Part shown: piece after piece, positions 17,750-26,899 of the stretch
Position numbering within the stretch: the stretch's first letter is position 1
How the letters are laid out: each line of letters opens with the position of its first letter
Virus record (IMG/VR): IMGVR_UViG_3300032284_003381
Span: 1-61,131 of that record
Direction: 5' to 3' (one strand)
DNA from: a virus
DNA: 61,131 nt
Notes under the pieces: model-generated
What the model was told of the DNA's origin: nothing
The model's database searches: none
What the model saw: only the letters and a program-made list of their open reading frames with translations
Position numbers and translations under genes: made by a program

Positions 17750-19309
17750 ATGGCGACAAATAATAATTGTCCTTTTGACATTACTCCGTATGCACAATCA
17801 GATGTGATTACTACGCCAAACATTTTCAATTTAAATTATACGAATCAAGACTTTTGGTCTATGAAAACTCGTTTAATTGATTTTATTCGACAAAAATTTG
17901 GCACAGAATTTTCTGATTTTGTAGAATCTTCTCTCGCAATTATGTTGATAGAAAATTGGGCTTTTTTAGCAGATACGCTGTCTTTCAAAATGGACCAGAT
18001 AGCAAACGAAATTTTTATTGACACAGTTACAGAACTTGACAATGCATTTCGTTTGGCAAAATTAGTTGGATTTCAGCCTCAACCGCCAATTGCAGCTAGT
18101 TCTTTGTGGACCGCAACAATCAACAATCCAGTTTTAAGTGATGTGACGATCCCTGCTCCTTTTGTTTTAAATGTGGACGCCGGTTCAACAAATATTACAA
18201 TTGAACTATTTCCAGCAGATGCAAACAACAATCCAATATTTGATCAAGATATTGTTATTCCTGCTGGGAATGTAGTAAATGCCAGCATTGTTGGATTAGA
18301 AGGAAAAACTAGAACAACCAATCAAGTCGGAAATGGAGCGATTGCTCAAACAATTCCTTTAACACAATATCCAGTAATTTATGATTCGATTAGTGTAATC
18401 GTAGACGGAGTAAAATGGGACCAAGTAGATTATTTTACGGATTCTCAACCAAGACGTGAGTATAGAGTAGAGTTTGATTCTAACTACCAAGCATACGTTA
18501 TTTTTGGAAATAATCGTGCAGGATTAATTCCTTCACAAGGCAGTTCAATATCAATAACATATCGACAAGGTGGTGGAAGTATAGGAAATATTGTAAGTAG
18601 AAGTATTCAAAAACAAACAATAATAAATGTTACTGGGATTAATTATCCAATACCAGTTTCATTTGCAAATTATACTGGTGGTCAATATGGATATAACGGG
18701 GATACAATTGACGATATTAGAAGCAAGCTTCCCGCTTGGGCTAGATCACAAAACAGAGCCGTAACAGGATTGGACTATAAAACCTTAACAGATCAATTTG
18801 CAACACCGTATCAAGGTCAAGTTGGAAAATCGACCGCAGTTTTAAGAAATTATGGATGTGCTGGCAATATTGTCGATCTTTATGTGCTTGCATTAGATGC
18901 TCCGAATAACCTAATGAAAGCAAGCGATGAACTAAAGGTGGAATTGCAAGCCTACATAAATAATCTAAGCATGATCACTGATCACGTTTGCATCAGAAAT
19001 GGAGAAGTTGTTTATGTCGATATTTCTTTAGATGTTGTTCTTGATAGGACTTACAGAAAATTTGAAGATGAGTTAAGAGTTAAAATAAAGAGAAGATTGG
19101 ATTCGTTTTTTGTTCTCCAAAACTGGGATTATGGAATGAATTTGCGTGATTCCGATGTGGTTAAATCTTTGTCAGATCTAAAAGAAGTTTCACACTACGA
19201 AATAACATTTACAACAAACGACCCAAATAACGGCGGCAGTATTGTAACCACACGATTTTTTGAAATCATAAGACCAGATGTTATAGACATTATTTTCACC
19301 TACCAATAA
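17750..19309 (+). CDS. Baseplate wedge protein gp6 / J-like
   Basis: 519 aa. The N-terminal region FWSMKTRLIDFIRQKFGTEF, then ESSLAIMLIENWAFLADTLS, plus a central Ile/Gly-rich beta domain and a C-terminal segment with RAVTGLDYKTL identify the gp6/baseplate J family, which dimerises into the wedge ring. It follows the gp25 gene by 10 nt in the order conserved among contractile tails. Confidence 0.87.
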   Translation: MATNNNCPFDITPYAQSDVITTPNIFNLNYTNQDFWSMKTRLIDFIRQKFGTEFSDFVESSLAIMLIENWAFLADTLSFKMDQIANEIFIDTVTELDNAFRLAKLVGFQPQPPIAASSLWTATINNPVLSDVTIPAPFVLNVDAGSTNITIELFPADANNNPIFDQDIVIPAGNVVNASIVGLEGKTRTTNQVGNGAIAQTIPLTQYPVIYDSISVIVDGVKWDQVDYFTDSQPRREYRVEFDSNYQAYVIFGNNRAGLIPSQGSSISITYRQGGGSIGNIVSRSIQKQTIINVTGINYPIPVSFANYTGGQYGYNGDTIDDIRSKLPAWARSQNRAVTGLDYKTLTDQFATPYQGQVGKSTAVLRNYGCAGNIVDLYVLALDAPNNLMKASDELKVELQAYINNLSMITDHVCIRNGEVVYVDISLDVVLDRTYRKFEDELRVKIKRRLDSFFVLQNWDYGMNLRDSDVVKSLSDLKEVSHYEITFTTNDPNNGGSIVTTRFFEIIRPDVIDIIFTYQ

Positions 19310-19318
19310 GGAGTAGTA

Positions 19319-22300
19319 GTGGCAACACTAACAATTAACGACAATCCTTCTATTGCCGACACAATAGTTTTCACTTTAACAACGCCAGACTCAAATGGAT
19401 GTTTGTTGGCAAATCCATATAAAGTGGACAAAGTGGTCATTTATTATGTGCAAAGAGATTTCAATAGCGGAAATTTAAGTGAATATAGCAACGAAACTTA
19501 CGACGAAACTTCTTTGCGAATCGCATTGAAAGCAGAGGCAATTGCTTGTGAGTCTCCTACTCCAGAAAATATAAATGCAGCAAAAATTGCCAGAATTAAT
19601 GCAGAAGGCAAAGCAACAATAAATTCATTCTACTTTAATGAGGCTAAACCTGTACAAACTGTAGGGAACGATGAATTTCCTGCATGGTTTGATGCAACAC
19701 CAACAGACCTAGCCAATTCGTTTTTGGAATTAGTAACAGAAGATGCAAGCGGAAACCCGTTATATGGAACATTCACATATACATGGCAACCAGTTGGAAT
19801 GCGTGAGGGCGATTATTTCATCTGTTGGACTTGGACTCCATTAGTTGCTGGCGACAGCATTTCTTCTCATATAAAATTTTATTTGCAAGGTGATACTCAG
19901 ATCACCACAAGTATTCCAACACATTTTACAGATCCAGATAAATACCCCACATTACTTGATCGTTATCTGCCAGAAATGTTTAAAATGATCATATCAGACA
20001 ATGATAGATCGCCAGACGTTTTGGACAAATTAAATGGTTCTGTAGCACTTGGTTTTAATGTTTTAGAGGATTTGGCGAATCAAATTGTTGATTTACAAGA
20101 TGCAAATTCTGTACATGAAGCACTAATTCCTTATTTGTCGAATCTTTTTGACTTGAAACTCAGAACAAACGACCCAACAAGATGGCGTGGACAGATTAAA
20201 CGTGCAATTCCTTTATTTAAAAACAAAGGAACAAAAGCAGCCTTAGCAGAGGCAATGGAACATGCTGCAATACACATGTTAGGTTTTACACAATTGTGGC
20301 AAATAGTTTCTTCCTATACTTGGCAAGATTTTTTCATTTCTGATGGAATAAATCAAGATTTTATTTTACAAAAAGTCGCATTGCCTATTGACTTTGATAA
20401 TTTCGAATTATGGATCAGATATGAAAACTCCAATGATTGGACACAATTGTCTTCAGATTATATTGAGTTTAACACTGCTGAAGGTGTTACGACCATGACT
20501 TGGATTGGCGGAAATCTGTCTGTTAATCCAATTGTTTTGCAATATGGAGATGAAATTCGAGTTTTATATAAATACAACGAAGTTCCTGATATAACCGCTC
20601 AATCTATTGAAAATTTTATTCGTTCCCTTCCTTTGATGGATCAACGTGATGAGAGAGATCAAATTTATCCTTTGAAAAATTGGAATGTACGAGTAATCGA
20701 AGAAAACAATCCAATGCTTGATGTGATTATACCAAACAAGCATCCATTTCATGATCCTGTAATATTTGGGAAAGTGAGAACAGAATTTCCATATAGCGAA
20801 AACATTTATAACATGGAAGAATATAACGGAAGTATAAGAAATTCAAGCCTTCCATGTGACATTGACCGAAATTTTATTGACCCATGCACAGCTTGTATCA
20901 GCAGTTCCTACAATATTGATTTAGAAATAGAAAATATTTCTGATGACAGAATTTCAGAAGCTTTAGATGTATTAAAAGAATACACTCCTTTCCATGCTGT
21001 TTTACACAAAATTAATTTTATTGGAGGAATAAATGAATTCATTCAATCTCCGATAGAAGAAATCGAAACATTAGTAGCCTTTAATACACAAAGTTATGTA
21101 TTAGCAGGTGAGGGTCAAACATATTTTAACAGGGTTATGAAGTCTGTGATGACAGAAGGAATTTTCAGAAATCAACTTTCAAATTCATCATTGGAATTAA
21201 CCACCTCTGCAACGGCATACAACGATTCAATTGTTGTATTCTCTCCAACAAACAAATTAGATAATATAGGAATGTCTTTGGATGGAGATGCTGTTTTACA
21301 CATTTTGTCACCGTCGCCTTTAGCTGGAAGATATGGTTTATCTAATCCAAAAGGCAATGTTGCAACGATTTCTCCGATACCCGGATCGGAACCAATCGCA
21401 GATTGCGGCAGTTTATTTGCAAATGATGAAACATTAAACACTTGTGCATTTGCTTTTGATATAAACAATACTGTAATCAATGGAGAATCACTTTGTGCCG
21501 TTAACCAAGACAATTTGTTTATATTAGGTGATTCCTCACAAAACTTTGGAGAACTTGGAGTAAAATCATTATTTGATGTTGATCATGGAACTGCCTCTTA
21601 TGCATGGGCAGTTTTGATTCCCGATTATGATGCAACGGCTTATGATATAGCAGATGTATTACCAGATGGAAGATTGGTTTTAATAAATCATGGAAATACA
21701 CTTCCTGATACAAACGCATCTGGTGTAAGTTACACTTTAAAAGATAACTTAACTACAATAATGAGTAGCACTTCAGGTGATTATCAGGTTACAAAAAGAG
21801 GTAGAATTACTGTATTAAACTCTAATTATTTCCCAATTTCTGATACTATTGATATAGAAAATTTTTATTTTGAATATAATTTGATTGAATATCCAGTAAT
21901 TGGTTTCGTAAGTGGAACAAATGATCAATTTTACATTGGAAATTATTCAGGCGGAGATTTAGGAAGCAGCATCAACTTAAAGATTAACCGCAGATTGATT
22001 AGCCAAGACATCGGATATTTGAGTCACAGAGGATTAAAATTATTGGTATCAGGAGATTTAGAAAGCAGTTTGGGAATTCAAAATGGAGCTAACTCTCTTG
22101 TAGTTGTAGATGATGGAATTGAGAACAACAAATTCAAAGAAAATTTCATCATAGTAATTGGATCTGACAGCTATTTTATTGCTGATATTAACGGAAACAG
22201 TCCTACGGGTTTTACAACAATAACTTTATCTGGTGTGGATAACTATTGGAAGACAATCTCATCAGGCGGAACGTCTGTTACAGCAAATTTTTATAATTAC

Positions 22301-22531
22301 ACAGTAGAAGGTGCTACGATTATGGGTCAACAATATGACTTGCCAACACATACATTTAGAAAATTAAATCGTAGTGGCAGTGCAAATATTGACGAAATCA
22401 ATCAAGATGGAGTTGTAACAGGTTTAAATATACCAGAAAAAGATGGAATCAGCGAGTTTGTTGAACAAAAAGAATCTATTTCATTTCAAATCGAATATAA
22501 AGATGGAACAAAAGAAGAGGGGAAATTATGA
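19319..22531 (+). CDS. Baseplate wedge protein gp7-like / tail protein I-like, large
   Basis: 1070 aa, GTG start with AAGGAG upstream. Residues 210-330 match the tail protein I pattern: LLDRYLPEMF, then LANQIVDLQDANSVHEALIP, a YLSNLFDLKL helix, and RGQIKRAIPLFKNKGTKAAL. This family completes the wedge after gp6/J. The 700-residue C-terminal extension is beta-rich and probably a peripheral arm that contacts fibres. The last four bases overlap the next gene (ATGA), indicating translational coupling. Confidence 0.8.
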   Translation: MATLTINDNPSIADTIVFTLTTPDSNGCLLANPYKVDKVVIYYVQRDFNSGNLSEYSNETYDETSLRIALKAEAIACESPTPENINAAKIARINAEGKATINSFYFNEAKPVQTVGNDEFPAWFDATPTDLANSFLELVTEDASGNPLYGTFTYTWQPVGMREGDYFICWTWTPLVAGDSISSHIKFYLQGDTQITTSIPTHFTDPDKYPTLLDRYLPEMFKMIISDNDRSPDVLDKLNGSVALGFNVLEDLANQIVDLQDANSVHEALIPYLSNLFDLKLRTNDPTRWRGQIKRAIPLFKNKGTKAALAEAMEHAAIHMLGFTQLWQIVSSYTWQDFFISDGINQDFILQKVALPIDFDNFELWIRYENSNDWTQLSSDYIEFNTAEGVTTMTWIGGNLSVNPIVLQYGDEIRVLYKYNEVPDITAQSIENFIRSLPLMDQRDERDQIYPLKNWNVRVIEENNPMLDVIIPNKHPFHDPVIFGKVRTEFPYSENIYNMEEYNGSIRNSSLPCDIDRNFIDPCTACISSSYNIDLEIENISDDRISEALDVLKEYTPFHAVLHKINFIGGINEFIQSPIEEIETLVAFNTQSYVLAGEGQTYFNRVMKSVMTEGIFRNQLSNSSLELTTSATAYNDSIVVFSPTNKLDNIGMSLDGDAVLHILSPSPLAGRYGLSNPKGNVATISPIPGSEPIADCGSLFANDETLNTCAFAFDINNTVINGESLCAVNQDNLFILGDSSQNFGELGVKSLFDVDHGTASYAWAVLIPDYDATAYDIADVLPDGRLVLINHGNTLPDTNASGVSYTLKDNLTTIMSSTSGDYQVTKRGRITVLNSNYFPISDTIDIENFYFEYNLIEYPVIGFVSGTNDQFYIGNYSGGDLGSSINLKINRRLISQDIGYLSHRGLKLLVSGDLESSLGIQNGANSLVVVDDGIENNKFKENFIIVIGSDSYFIADINGNSPTGFTTITLSGVDNYWKTISSGGTSVTANFYNYTVEGATIMGQQYDLPTHTFRKLNRSGSANIDEINQDGVVTGLNIPEKDGISEFVEQKESISFQIEYKDGTKEEGKL

Positions 22532-23007
22532 AAGAGGTAAATGAAGGACTAAAGCCATGTGGTTTTGTTCAAGGAATCATTGAATATGACACTGGCGAAA
22601 AGAAAATTATTGAATTTCCCAATACTGTCTTGGCAAGAGGCAGAGAAGCTTTAGCCGCAAGTTTAGCAAATGAATTGGGAACTAGTTATAATTTTTACAT
22701 AAACAGAATGTTATTTGGAGATGGTGGTACTGCTGCCGGTTCGACAAAATATGTAAGTTCTGACAGGAATGGTCTTTTTGGAATAACACAAGCGTCTAAG
22801 CCCGTTATTTCTGTGGTTGATCCAAACATCCCATCACAAGTCATATTCACTTCTGTAATTGCTTTTTCTGAAGCTAATGGTGTTGCTCTAAATGAGATGG
22901 CTTTGCAAATGGCAACAGGTGATTTGTATAGCATGGTTACATTTCCAGATTTAAATAAGACATCTAGCATGCAACTGACATTTAACTGGCGACTTTCATT
23001 TGTTTAG
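22528..23007 (+). CDS. Conserved virion protein, probably baseplate/tail associated
   Basis: 159 aa. A central LARGREALAASLAN segment, then INRMLFGDGGT, RNGLFG and a C-terminal LTFNWRLSFV form a pattern I associate with uncharacterised structural proteins of T4-type phages. It overlaps the gp7-like gene by 4 nt. The product of 43020-43523 has a similar overall plan (N-x-L, glycine turn, F-G-x-D), so the two may be distant relatives. Exact role unknown. Confidence 0.6.
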   Translation: MKEVNEGLKPCGFVQGIIEYDTGEKKIIEFPNTVLARGREALAASLANELGTSYNFYINRMLFGDGGTAAGSTKYVSSDRNGLFGITQASKPVISVVDPNIPSQVIFTSVIAFSEANGVALNEMALQMATGDLYSMVTFPDLNKTSSMQLTFNWRLSFV

Positions 23008-23016
23008 AGGAGAAAA

Positions 23017-23154
23017 ATGAGCGTCATCAATTTTTGGCTAGATAGAAAAAAAAATAAAGATCGTAAAAAAGAAATAGAAAAAAGAATAATAGGAATAATC
23101 AATAGAAACTATATTCCAAAAATAATTCCTATTAAAAAGAAAACTGGAAATTAA
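23017..23154 (+). CDS. Small basic protein (45 aa), unknown
   Basis: ATG at 23017 preceded by an ideal GAGGAGAAAA site; stop TAA at 23152. The peptide starts MSVINFWLDRKKNKDRKKEI and is about 40 percent Lys/Arg, with Ile-rich stretches. It fills the gap between two structural genes with correct spacing. The perfect ribosome site is the main evidence that it is real. Confidence 0.6.
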   Translation: MSVINFWLDRKKNKDRKKEIEKRIIGIINRNYIPKIIPIKKKTGN

Positions 23155-23187
23155 ATATATAATTAACCAGCCATAGTAAGGAGTAAA

Positions 23188-24018
23188 ATGCCAGATTTAA
23201 GCAAATTTTTGGTTCCACTTTATAGTGCAGATCAGCCATATCATTGGGAATATGATAATCTTCCCTTACAAACTCTTGCAGAAAGAGATGAAATCATCAA
23301 TTTTGCTGTTGATTTAAACAGTCAAATATTAAGTGATTGCAGTGGAACTCAAGGAACCCTTGCTAACAGACTTGCTCAATCAATTGATGCTGATGGCAAT
23401 CTAATTCCACAGGCAGTCGATCAATCAGAACATAATATTGCAGAACATAGTGATGGAACAAAAACAGTAACTGATTTAGAACTAACTGGCTATCAAGAAC
23501 TTGGATTCCCTTCCTTAATTAATCCTGTGCCGTTCGTAAGAATGCTTCAAGCAGAAAGAGACAAATTGTCTTTGATGGCAAATGAAGCAACAAACATGAC
23601 AGTTTCTGTTCAAACAATTTCAAACATTGTTCTTTTTGAACAAGGACCAATTAATTTTGTGGAATCTGACAGCATTCAGTGGCAGGTTGATGCTCCTGAC
23701 AATATTAAAGCCGTATTAAAGGTCTCTACAGATTTTGCTCACAGACATTATTACGATCAAACTCCTGTAATGCTAACTGGCTATCAAAATTACAAAGTCA
23801 ATTCAATGGCAACTCCTTATATTGAGGATAGCCTTAGAATTTACTTAAATGGTGTAAGATTGAGCAAATATGCTGAAGTTTATTACCCAGATTCAATGGT
23901 ATCAAATTGGATGTTAAATTCATATACTGAAGATTATGCCAATGGCAAATTCAATTTAACAAATGCAATTACAAGCTCTGATGTGATACAAATTGATTAT
24001 GATATATCTTTGACTTAA
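23188..24018 (+). CDS. Virion structural protein, fibre/neck-type N-terminus
   Basis: 276 aa. The N-terminus QPYHWEYDNLPLQTLAERDE is a signature of many phage tail-fibre or baseplate-attachment proteins (Tyr-His-Trp-x-x-Asp-Asn-x-Pro-Leu). The remainder is beta-rich, with a C-terminal strand pair closing in IQIDYDISLT. TAAGGAG precedes the ATG. It probably attaches a fibre; the exact partner is unknown. Confidence 0.6.
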   Translation: MPDLSKFLVPLYSADQPYHWEYDNLPLQTLAERDEIINFAVDLNSQILSDCSGTQGTLANRLAQSIDADGNLIPQAVDQSEHNIAEHSDGTKTVTDLELTGYQELGFPSLINPVPFVRMLQAERDKLSLMANEATNMTVSVQTISNIVLFEQGPINFVESDSIQWQVDAPDNIKAVLKVSTDFAHRHYYDQTPVMLTGYQNYKVNSMATPYIEDSLRIYLNGVRLSKYAEVYYPDSMVSNWMLNSYTEDYANGKFNLTNAITSSDVIQIDYDISLT

Positions 24019-24028
24019 GGAAATTACA

Positions 24029-24565
24029 TTGAAAATTTATTCGCACAAAGACCTTAATTTTGGCTTTGTGATTCTATGCCATGACAACAACATTGGTTTA
24101 CTTAAATCTACTGCAAGTTCGATTAAAGCACGATATCCAAAAACGCCAATAGTTTGTGCGACAAATGAATCATTAAGCATAGAAAGCGTTGAAGAAATGA
24201 AGAAAATATGCCCAACCTATAAGGGCAAAAATACAATTACTTCATTGATCAATACTGGAATGAGATATTCTCGTGCAGAATGGAATTTTATCGTTTGTGC
24301 TGGAGTTACAGTAAGAGCCAAAATGGACCAAAGATTTTCGTATTTCATTGAAAGTGAAAAAGATATTTTATTTCCTATTGCTGAAAATAAAATATATTTT
24401 GTTGACGGGACATTAAATGGACTATTTATCAATAGAAATACATGGAAGGAAGTTGGAGAAATGGATGAATCTGGCACTTTAGAAGAAGTAAAAACATTAT
24501 GGGCAATAGCCGCAATTGCCAAAGGCGTAAAGTTTAAAGCCATTGCCAACAGCAAAATATGTTAA
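24029..24565 (+). CDS. Small GT-A-like glycosyltransferase
   Basis: 178 aa, TTG start with AAGGAAAT eight bases upstream. FGFVILCHDNN at residues 11-21 is a beta1-loop, followed by an SSIKARYPKTPIVCATNES unit typical of GT-A nucleotide-sugar enzymes; EWNFIVCAGVTVR corresponds to the strand before the usual DxD, which here is not clear. The C-terminus GTLNGLFINRNTW resembles a GT2 acceptor loop. Convergent with, and overlapping by 4 nt, the deoxyribosyltransferase-like gene. Confidence 0.55.
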   Translation: MKIYSHKDLNFGFVILCHDNNIGLLKSTASSIKARYPKTPIVCATNESLSIESVEEMKKICPTYKGKNTITSLINTGMRYSRAEWNFIVCAGVTVRAKMDQRFSYFIESEKDILFPIAENKIYFVDGTLNGLFINRNTWKEVGEMDESGTLEEVKTLWAIAAIAKGVKFKAIANSKIC

Positions 24566-25074
24566 ATTTCTCCATATATGTAGCTCCAACGATTGTTTTG
24601 TCTGTGTTTTCCTTCATCTACTTCTCGAAGATAAGAGAACAAACTTTCCCATCCAGCGAACATAAATTCTGTGGGTATAAATCCAAAATACCATAAAGGA
24701 ATTTGTGTAACATTTGAGTCAGTAACAAGAAGTGTCGGTTTTTTAGCATTATTGCTATTAATTATTTCATGCGTAGTTCCGGTGGTAGGAACTTTATAAG
24801 GCAAATATGCAATTACAAAGTCTGCTCTGTCCACCATGCATAAATCTTTTCTCACAAAAGATTTCGAGATTCGAACAATAGTTTCCAGATCTCCATTTTT
24901 CTGAGCATCCTTAAGGATAGGGACCCATTGTTGTTTTGGGTCAGAAAAAGGATCAAATAAATTTATTCCAAATTCTTCCACAAGAACTTTTCGAGGCAAA
25001 TTTCTCCAGTCCTCAGTCACGTCGTGTTGGATGGGACCAGATAAATATACACGTTGATTTTGTAAAAAACCCAT
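24562..25074 (-). CDS. Nucleoside 2-deoxyribosyltransferase-like protein
   Basis: 170 aa. RVYLSGPIQHDVTEDWR at residues 8-24 is the family's N-terminal Tyr-Leu-Ser/Ala-Gly-Pro loop. It is followed by the acidic segment KDLCMVDRADFVIAYLP and by GTTHEIINSN (Gly-Thr-x-x-Glu catalytic Glu), in correct order and spacing. Such enzymes exchange or cleave the N-glycosidic bond of deoxynucleosides; phage versions may remodel nucleotide pools. AAGGATAAACAA precedes the ATG. It is an isolated leftward gene within rightward structural genes. Confidence 0.8.
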   Translation of the reverse strand: MGFLQNQRVYLSGPIQHDVTEDWRNLPRKVLVEEFGINLFDPFSDPKQQWVPILKDAQKNGDLETIVRISKSFVRKDLCMVDRADFVIAYLPYKVPTTGTTHEIINSNNAKKPTLLVTDSNVTQIPLWYFGFIPTEFMFAGWESLFSYLREVDEGKHRQNNRWSYIYGEI

Positions 25075-25092
25075 TTGTTTATCCTTCTAAAG

Positions 25093-25098
25093 TAAATA
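25093..25098 (+). promoter_or_regulatory. TAAATA late-promoter-like element
   Basis: AAAGTAAATATTTTG lies about 50 nt before the ATG at 25149, in the divergent gap after the deoxyribosyltransferase-like gene. It could start the fibre operon. Confidence 0.35.
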
Positions 25099-25148
25099 TT
25101 TTGAACTCTTATAAGGAAGCGGTTTCATTCTACAAAAAAGGAAAAGCA

Positions 25149-25832
25149 ATGTCAATAGATGAAGGTTTGCAAAACGAAATAAATAAGGTTTTGAAGCACG
25201 AAATTGCTCAAAGACACAGTTATTTTCAATTAAAGTACTTTTTAATTGGCAAAGAGCCGACACTGCAATCGAAAATGTGGCAATGTCTTCGTGAATTGAA
25301 GACTAGAAAAGATTCTTTGGAAGCAATTGAATTAGAAATTCAGGAAACAAAAGACAAAATTGAATTACTAGATATATCTATTGAAAAGATGAAACTTGAT
25401 TCTATTAAACAGTCTGAAGATCTTGATCGAAGAGAATGTGAAATAAAAATTCGACAATTAGAAAGACAAAAAAAGGCTGCGGAATCAAATTTGTCAGAAA
25501 TTGCTGACCGCCGTAAATGGATAGAAGAAGAGTGTATATTCTTTTTTGAAACATTCAAAAACATCAATAAAATTGAAGAATTGAAAAATTTTGACGATTT
25601 TGAAGCTCAAAAACAATATTGGGGCGAAAAATTAACTCAAAAACTTAATTTAAAAATGTTAACTAGCAATCAATTAGATTCCGAATTAATAGAAACAATA
25701 GTCGCTTTACCCGATGATATTGCCATTAAAAAGCAAACTTTAAATACATTAAATCTACGTCATATAAATATGGTAAATCAACTAAAGCAAACGATGCAGA
25801 TGATTGAAGAAAAAGAGAAAAAGGAGAATTAA
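25149..25832 (+). CDS. Long coiled-coil phage protein
   Basis: 227 aa. ATG at 25149 with AAAAAGGAAAAGC upstream; the longer reading from 24936 runs antisense through the deoxyribosyltransferase-like gene and is rejected. Residues 30-130 are strongly heptad-periodic (LEAIELEIQETKDKIELLDI and onwards), with a Glu/Lys-rich C-terminus. Its stop overlaps the start of the first PKD fibre gene by one base. It may be a chaperone or attachment factor for that fibre; this is inferred from the operon only. Confidence 0.6.
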   Translation: MSIDEGLQNEINKVLKHEIAQRHSYFQLKYFLIGKEPTLQSKMWQCLRELKTRKDSLEAIELEIQETKDKIELLDISIEKMKLDSIKQSEDLDRRECEIKIRQLERQKKAAESNLSEIADRRKWIEEECIFFFETFKNINKIEELKNFDDFEAQKQYWGEKLTQKLNLKMLTSNQLDSELIETIVALPDDIAIKKQTLNTLNLRHINMVNQLKQTMQMIEEKEKKEN

Positions 25833-26899
25833 TGGCAATCACAAAAATTGCATCAACTGACATTGGATATATAACTGGACAACTATCATTGTTTCCAGAA
25901 GCAAAAGATTCAACAAGTCAGCTTTATGAAGCAACAAATAATTCACAAACGATATTGACGCAAAGTTTGCCTTATAATGGAAAATATATAATTGTGGAAA
26001 ACAATGACAATTTTCCATCAAGTGGGATCTTGCGTATTGGTCCCTCGGCAGGCGAATCTGGTCCTGCTGAAATGGTATATTACCAAACTAAGACCAAAGG
26101 CATTTTTCGTGATTTAATTCGTGGATTTACAGGCTCAAGACAAAATCCTTGGCCAATTGGCAGTTTTGTCAGTAATGCTGTTTTTGCTGAACATCACAAC
26201 GCTGCAAAAGATGCAATTATTCAAATAGAAACAAATTTAGGAACACAGGATTTCCCATCTTCTACTTCTTTGAATGGAATATTAAAAACACAAGAAACTA
26301 GATTTTTAGCACCTCGTCCATTGTTTCGTGCATATCCTTTAATTGGTGCTCCTCCGCTAAAAGTTCGTTTTCAAAATTTTAGCACTGGAACGCTAGTTCG
26401 TTATTTATGGGATTTTGGCGATGGAACAACATCGCTTGAAAAATCTCCTACACACACATACCTGACAGAAGGGGTATATTCTGTAAAACTAAATATTATA
26501 AGTTCTTTGGGAGCACAAGGAGTTGTTACAAAAAGCAATTATATTGTTGTTAGCAACAAAAGCAAACCATCATTCTTTTATATAACTCCAACACAAGGAT
26601 ATTCAGTTCAAACAGCGGCAGAAAGAACTGCAAATGGTTTTCCTACAGATCCAACAATATTTAATTTTGTAGATCAAACAGATGGAAATGTTATTCAAAG
26701 ATATTGGATTTTTGATGGCGATGGATCAAGTGATAACGTTCCAATTCCAACACAAAGTATTTCAGAATCAAACCCAAATATTCACACAGTAAATTACGTT
26801 TACAATTTACCTAAAGAATATCAACCATCTCTTTTAGTTGTTTTTGATGATCAAAGTTTAAAAAGGGCAACTTTAGCAAATAAAGTTACGGTATTATAA
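25832..26899 (+). CDS. PKD-domain fibre protein 1
   Basis: 355 aa. The N-terminal part has the pattern AEMVYYQTKTKGIFRDLIRG followed by FAEHHNAAKDAIIQIETNLG, shared with the next two genes. A PKD domain (about residues 175-250) has the classical WDFGDGTTSLEKSPTHTYL motif. A second, weaker PKD-like region (YWIFDGDGSSDN) lies near residue 295. PKD domains are immunoglobulin-like folds used in surface adhesion. The stop is directly followed by the ATG of the next paralogue. Confidence 0.75.
   Translation: MAITKIASTDIGYITGQLSLFPEAKDSTSQLYEATNNSQTILTQSLPYNGKYIIVENNDNFPSSGILRIGPSAGESGPAEMVYYQTKTKGIFRDLIRGFTGSRQNPWPIGSFVSNAVFAEHHNAAKDAIIQIETNLGTQDFPSSTSLNGILKTQETRFLAPRPLFRAYPLIGAPPLKVRFQNFSTGTLVRYLWDFGDGTTSLEKSPTHTYLTEGVYSVKLNIISSLGAQGVVTKSNYIVVSNKSKPSFFYITPTQGYSVQTAAERTANGFPTDPTIFNFVDQTDGNVIQRYWIFDGDGSSDNVPIPTQSISESNPNIHTVNYVYNLPKEYQPSLLVVFDDQSLKRATLANKVTVL

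Noticed and set aside
24936-25148. Longer start for the coiled-coil gene at 25149
   Set aside because: It runs antisense through the 5' half of the deoxyribosyltransferase-like gene and has no ribosome site.
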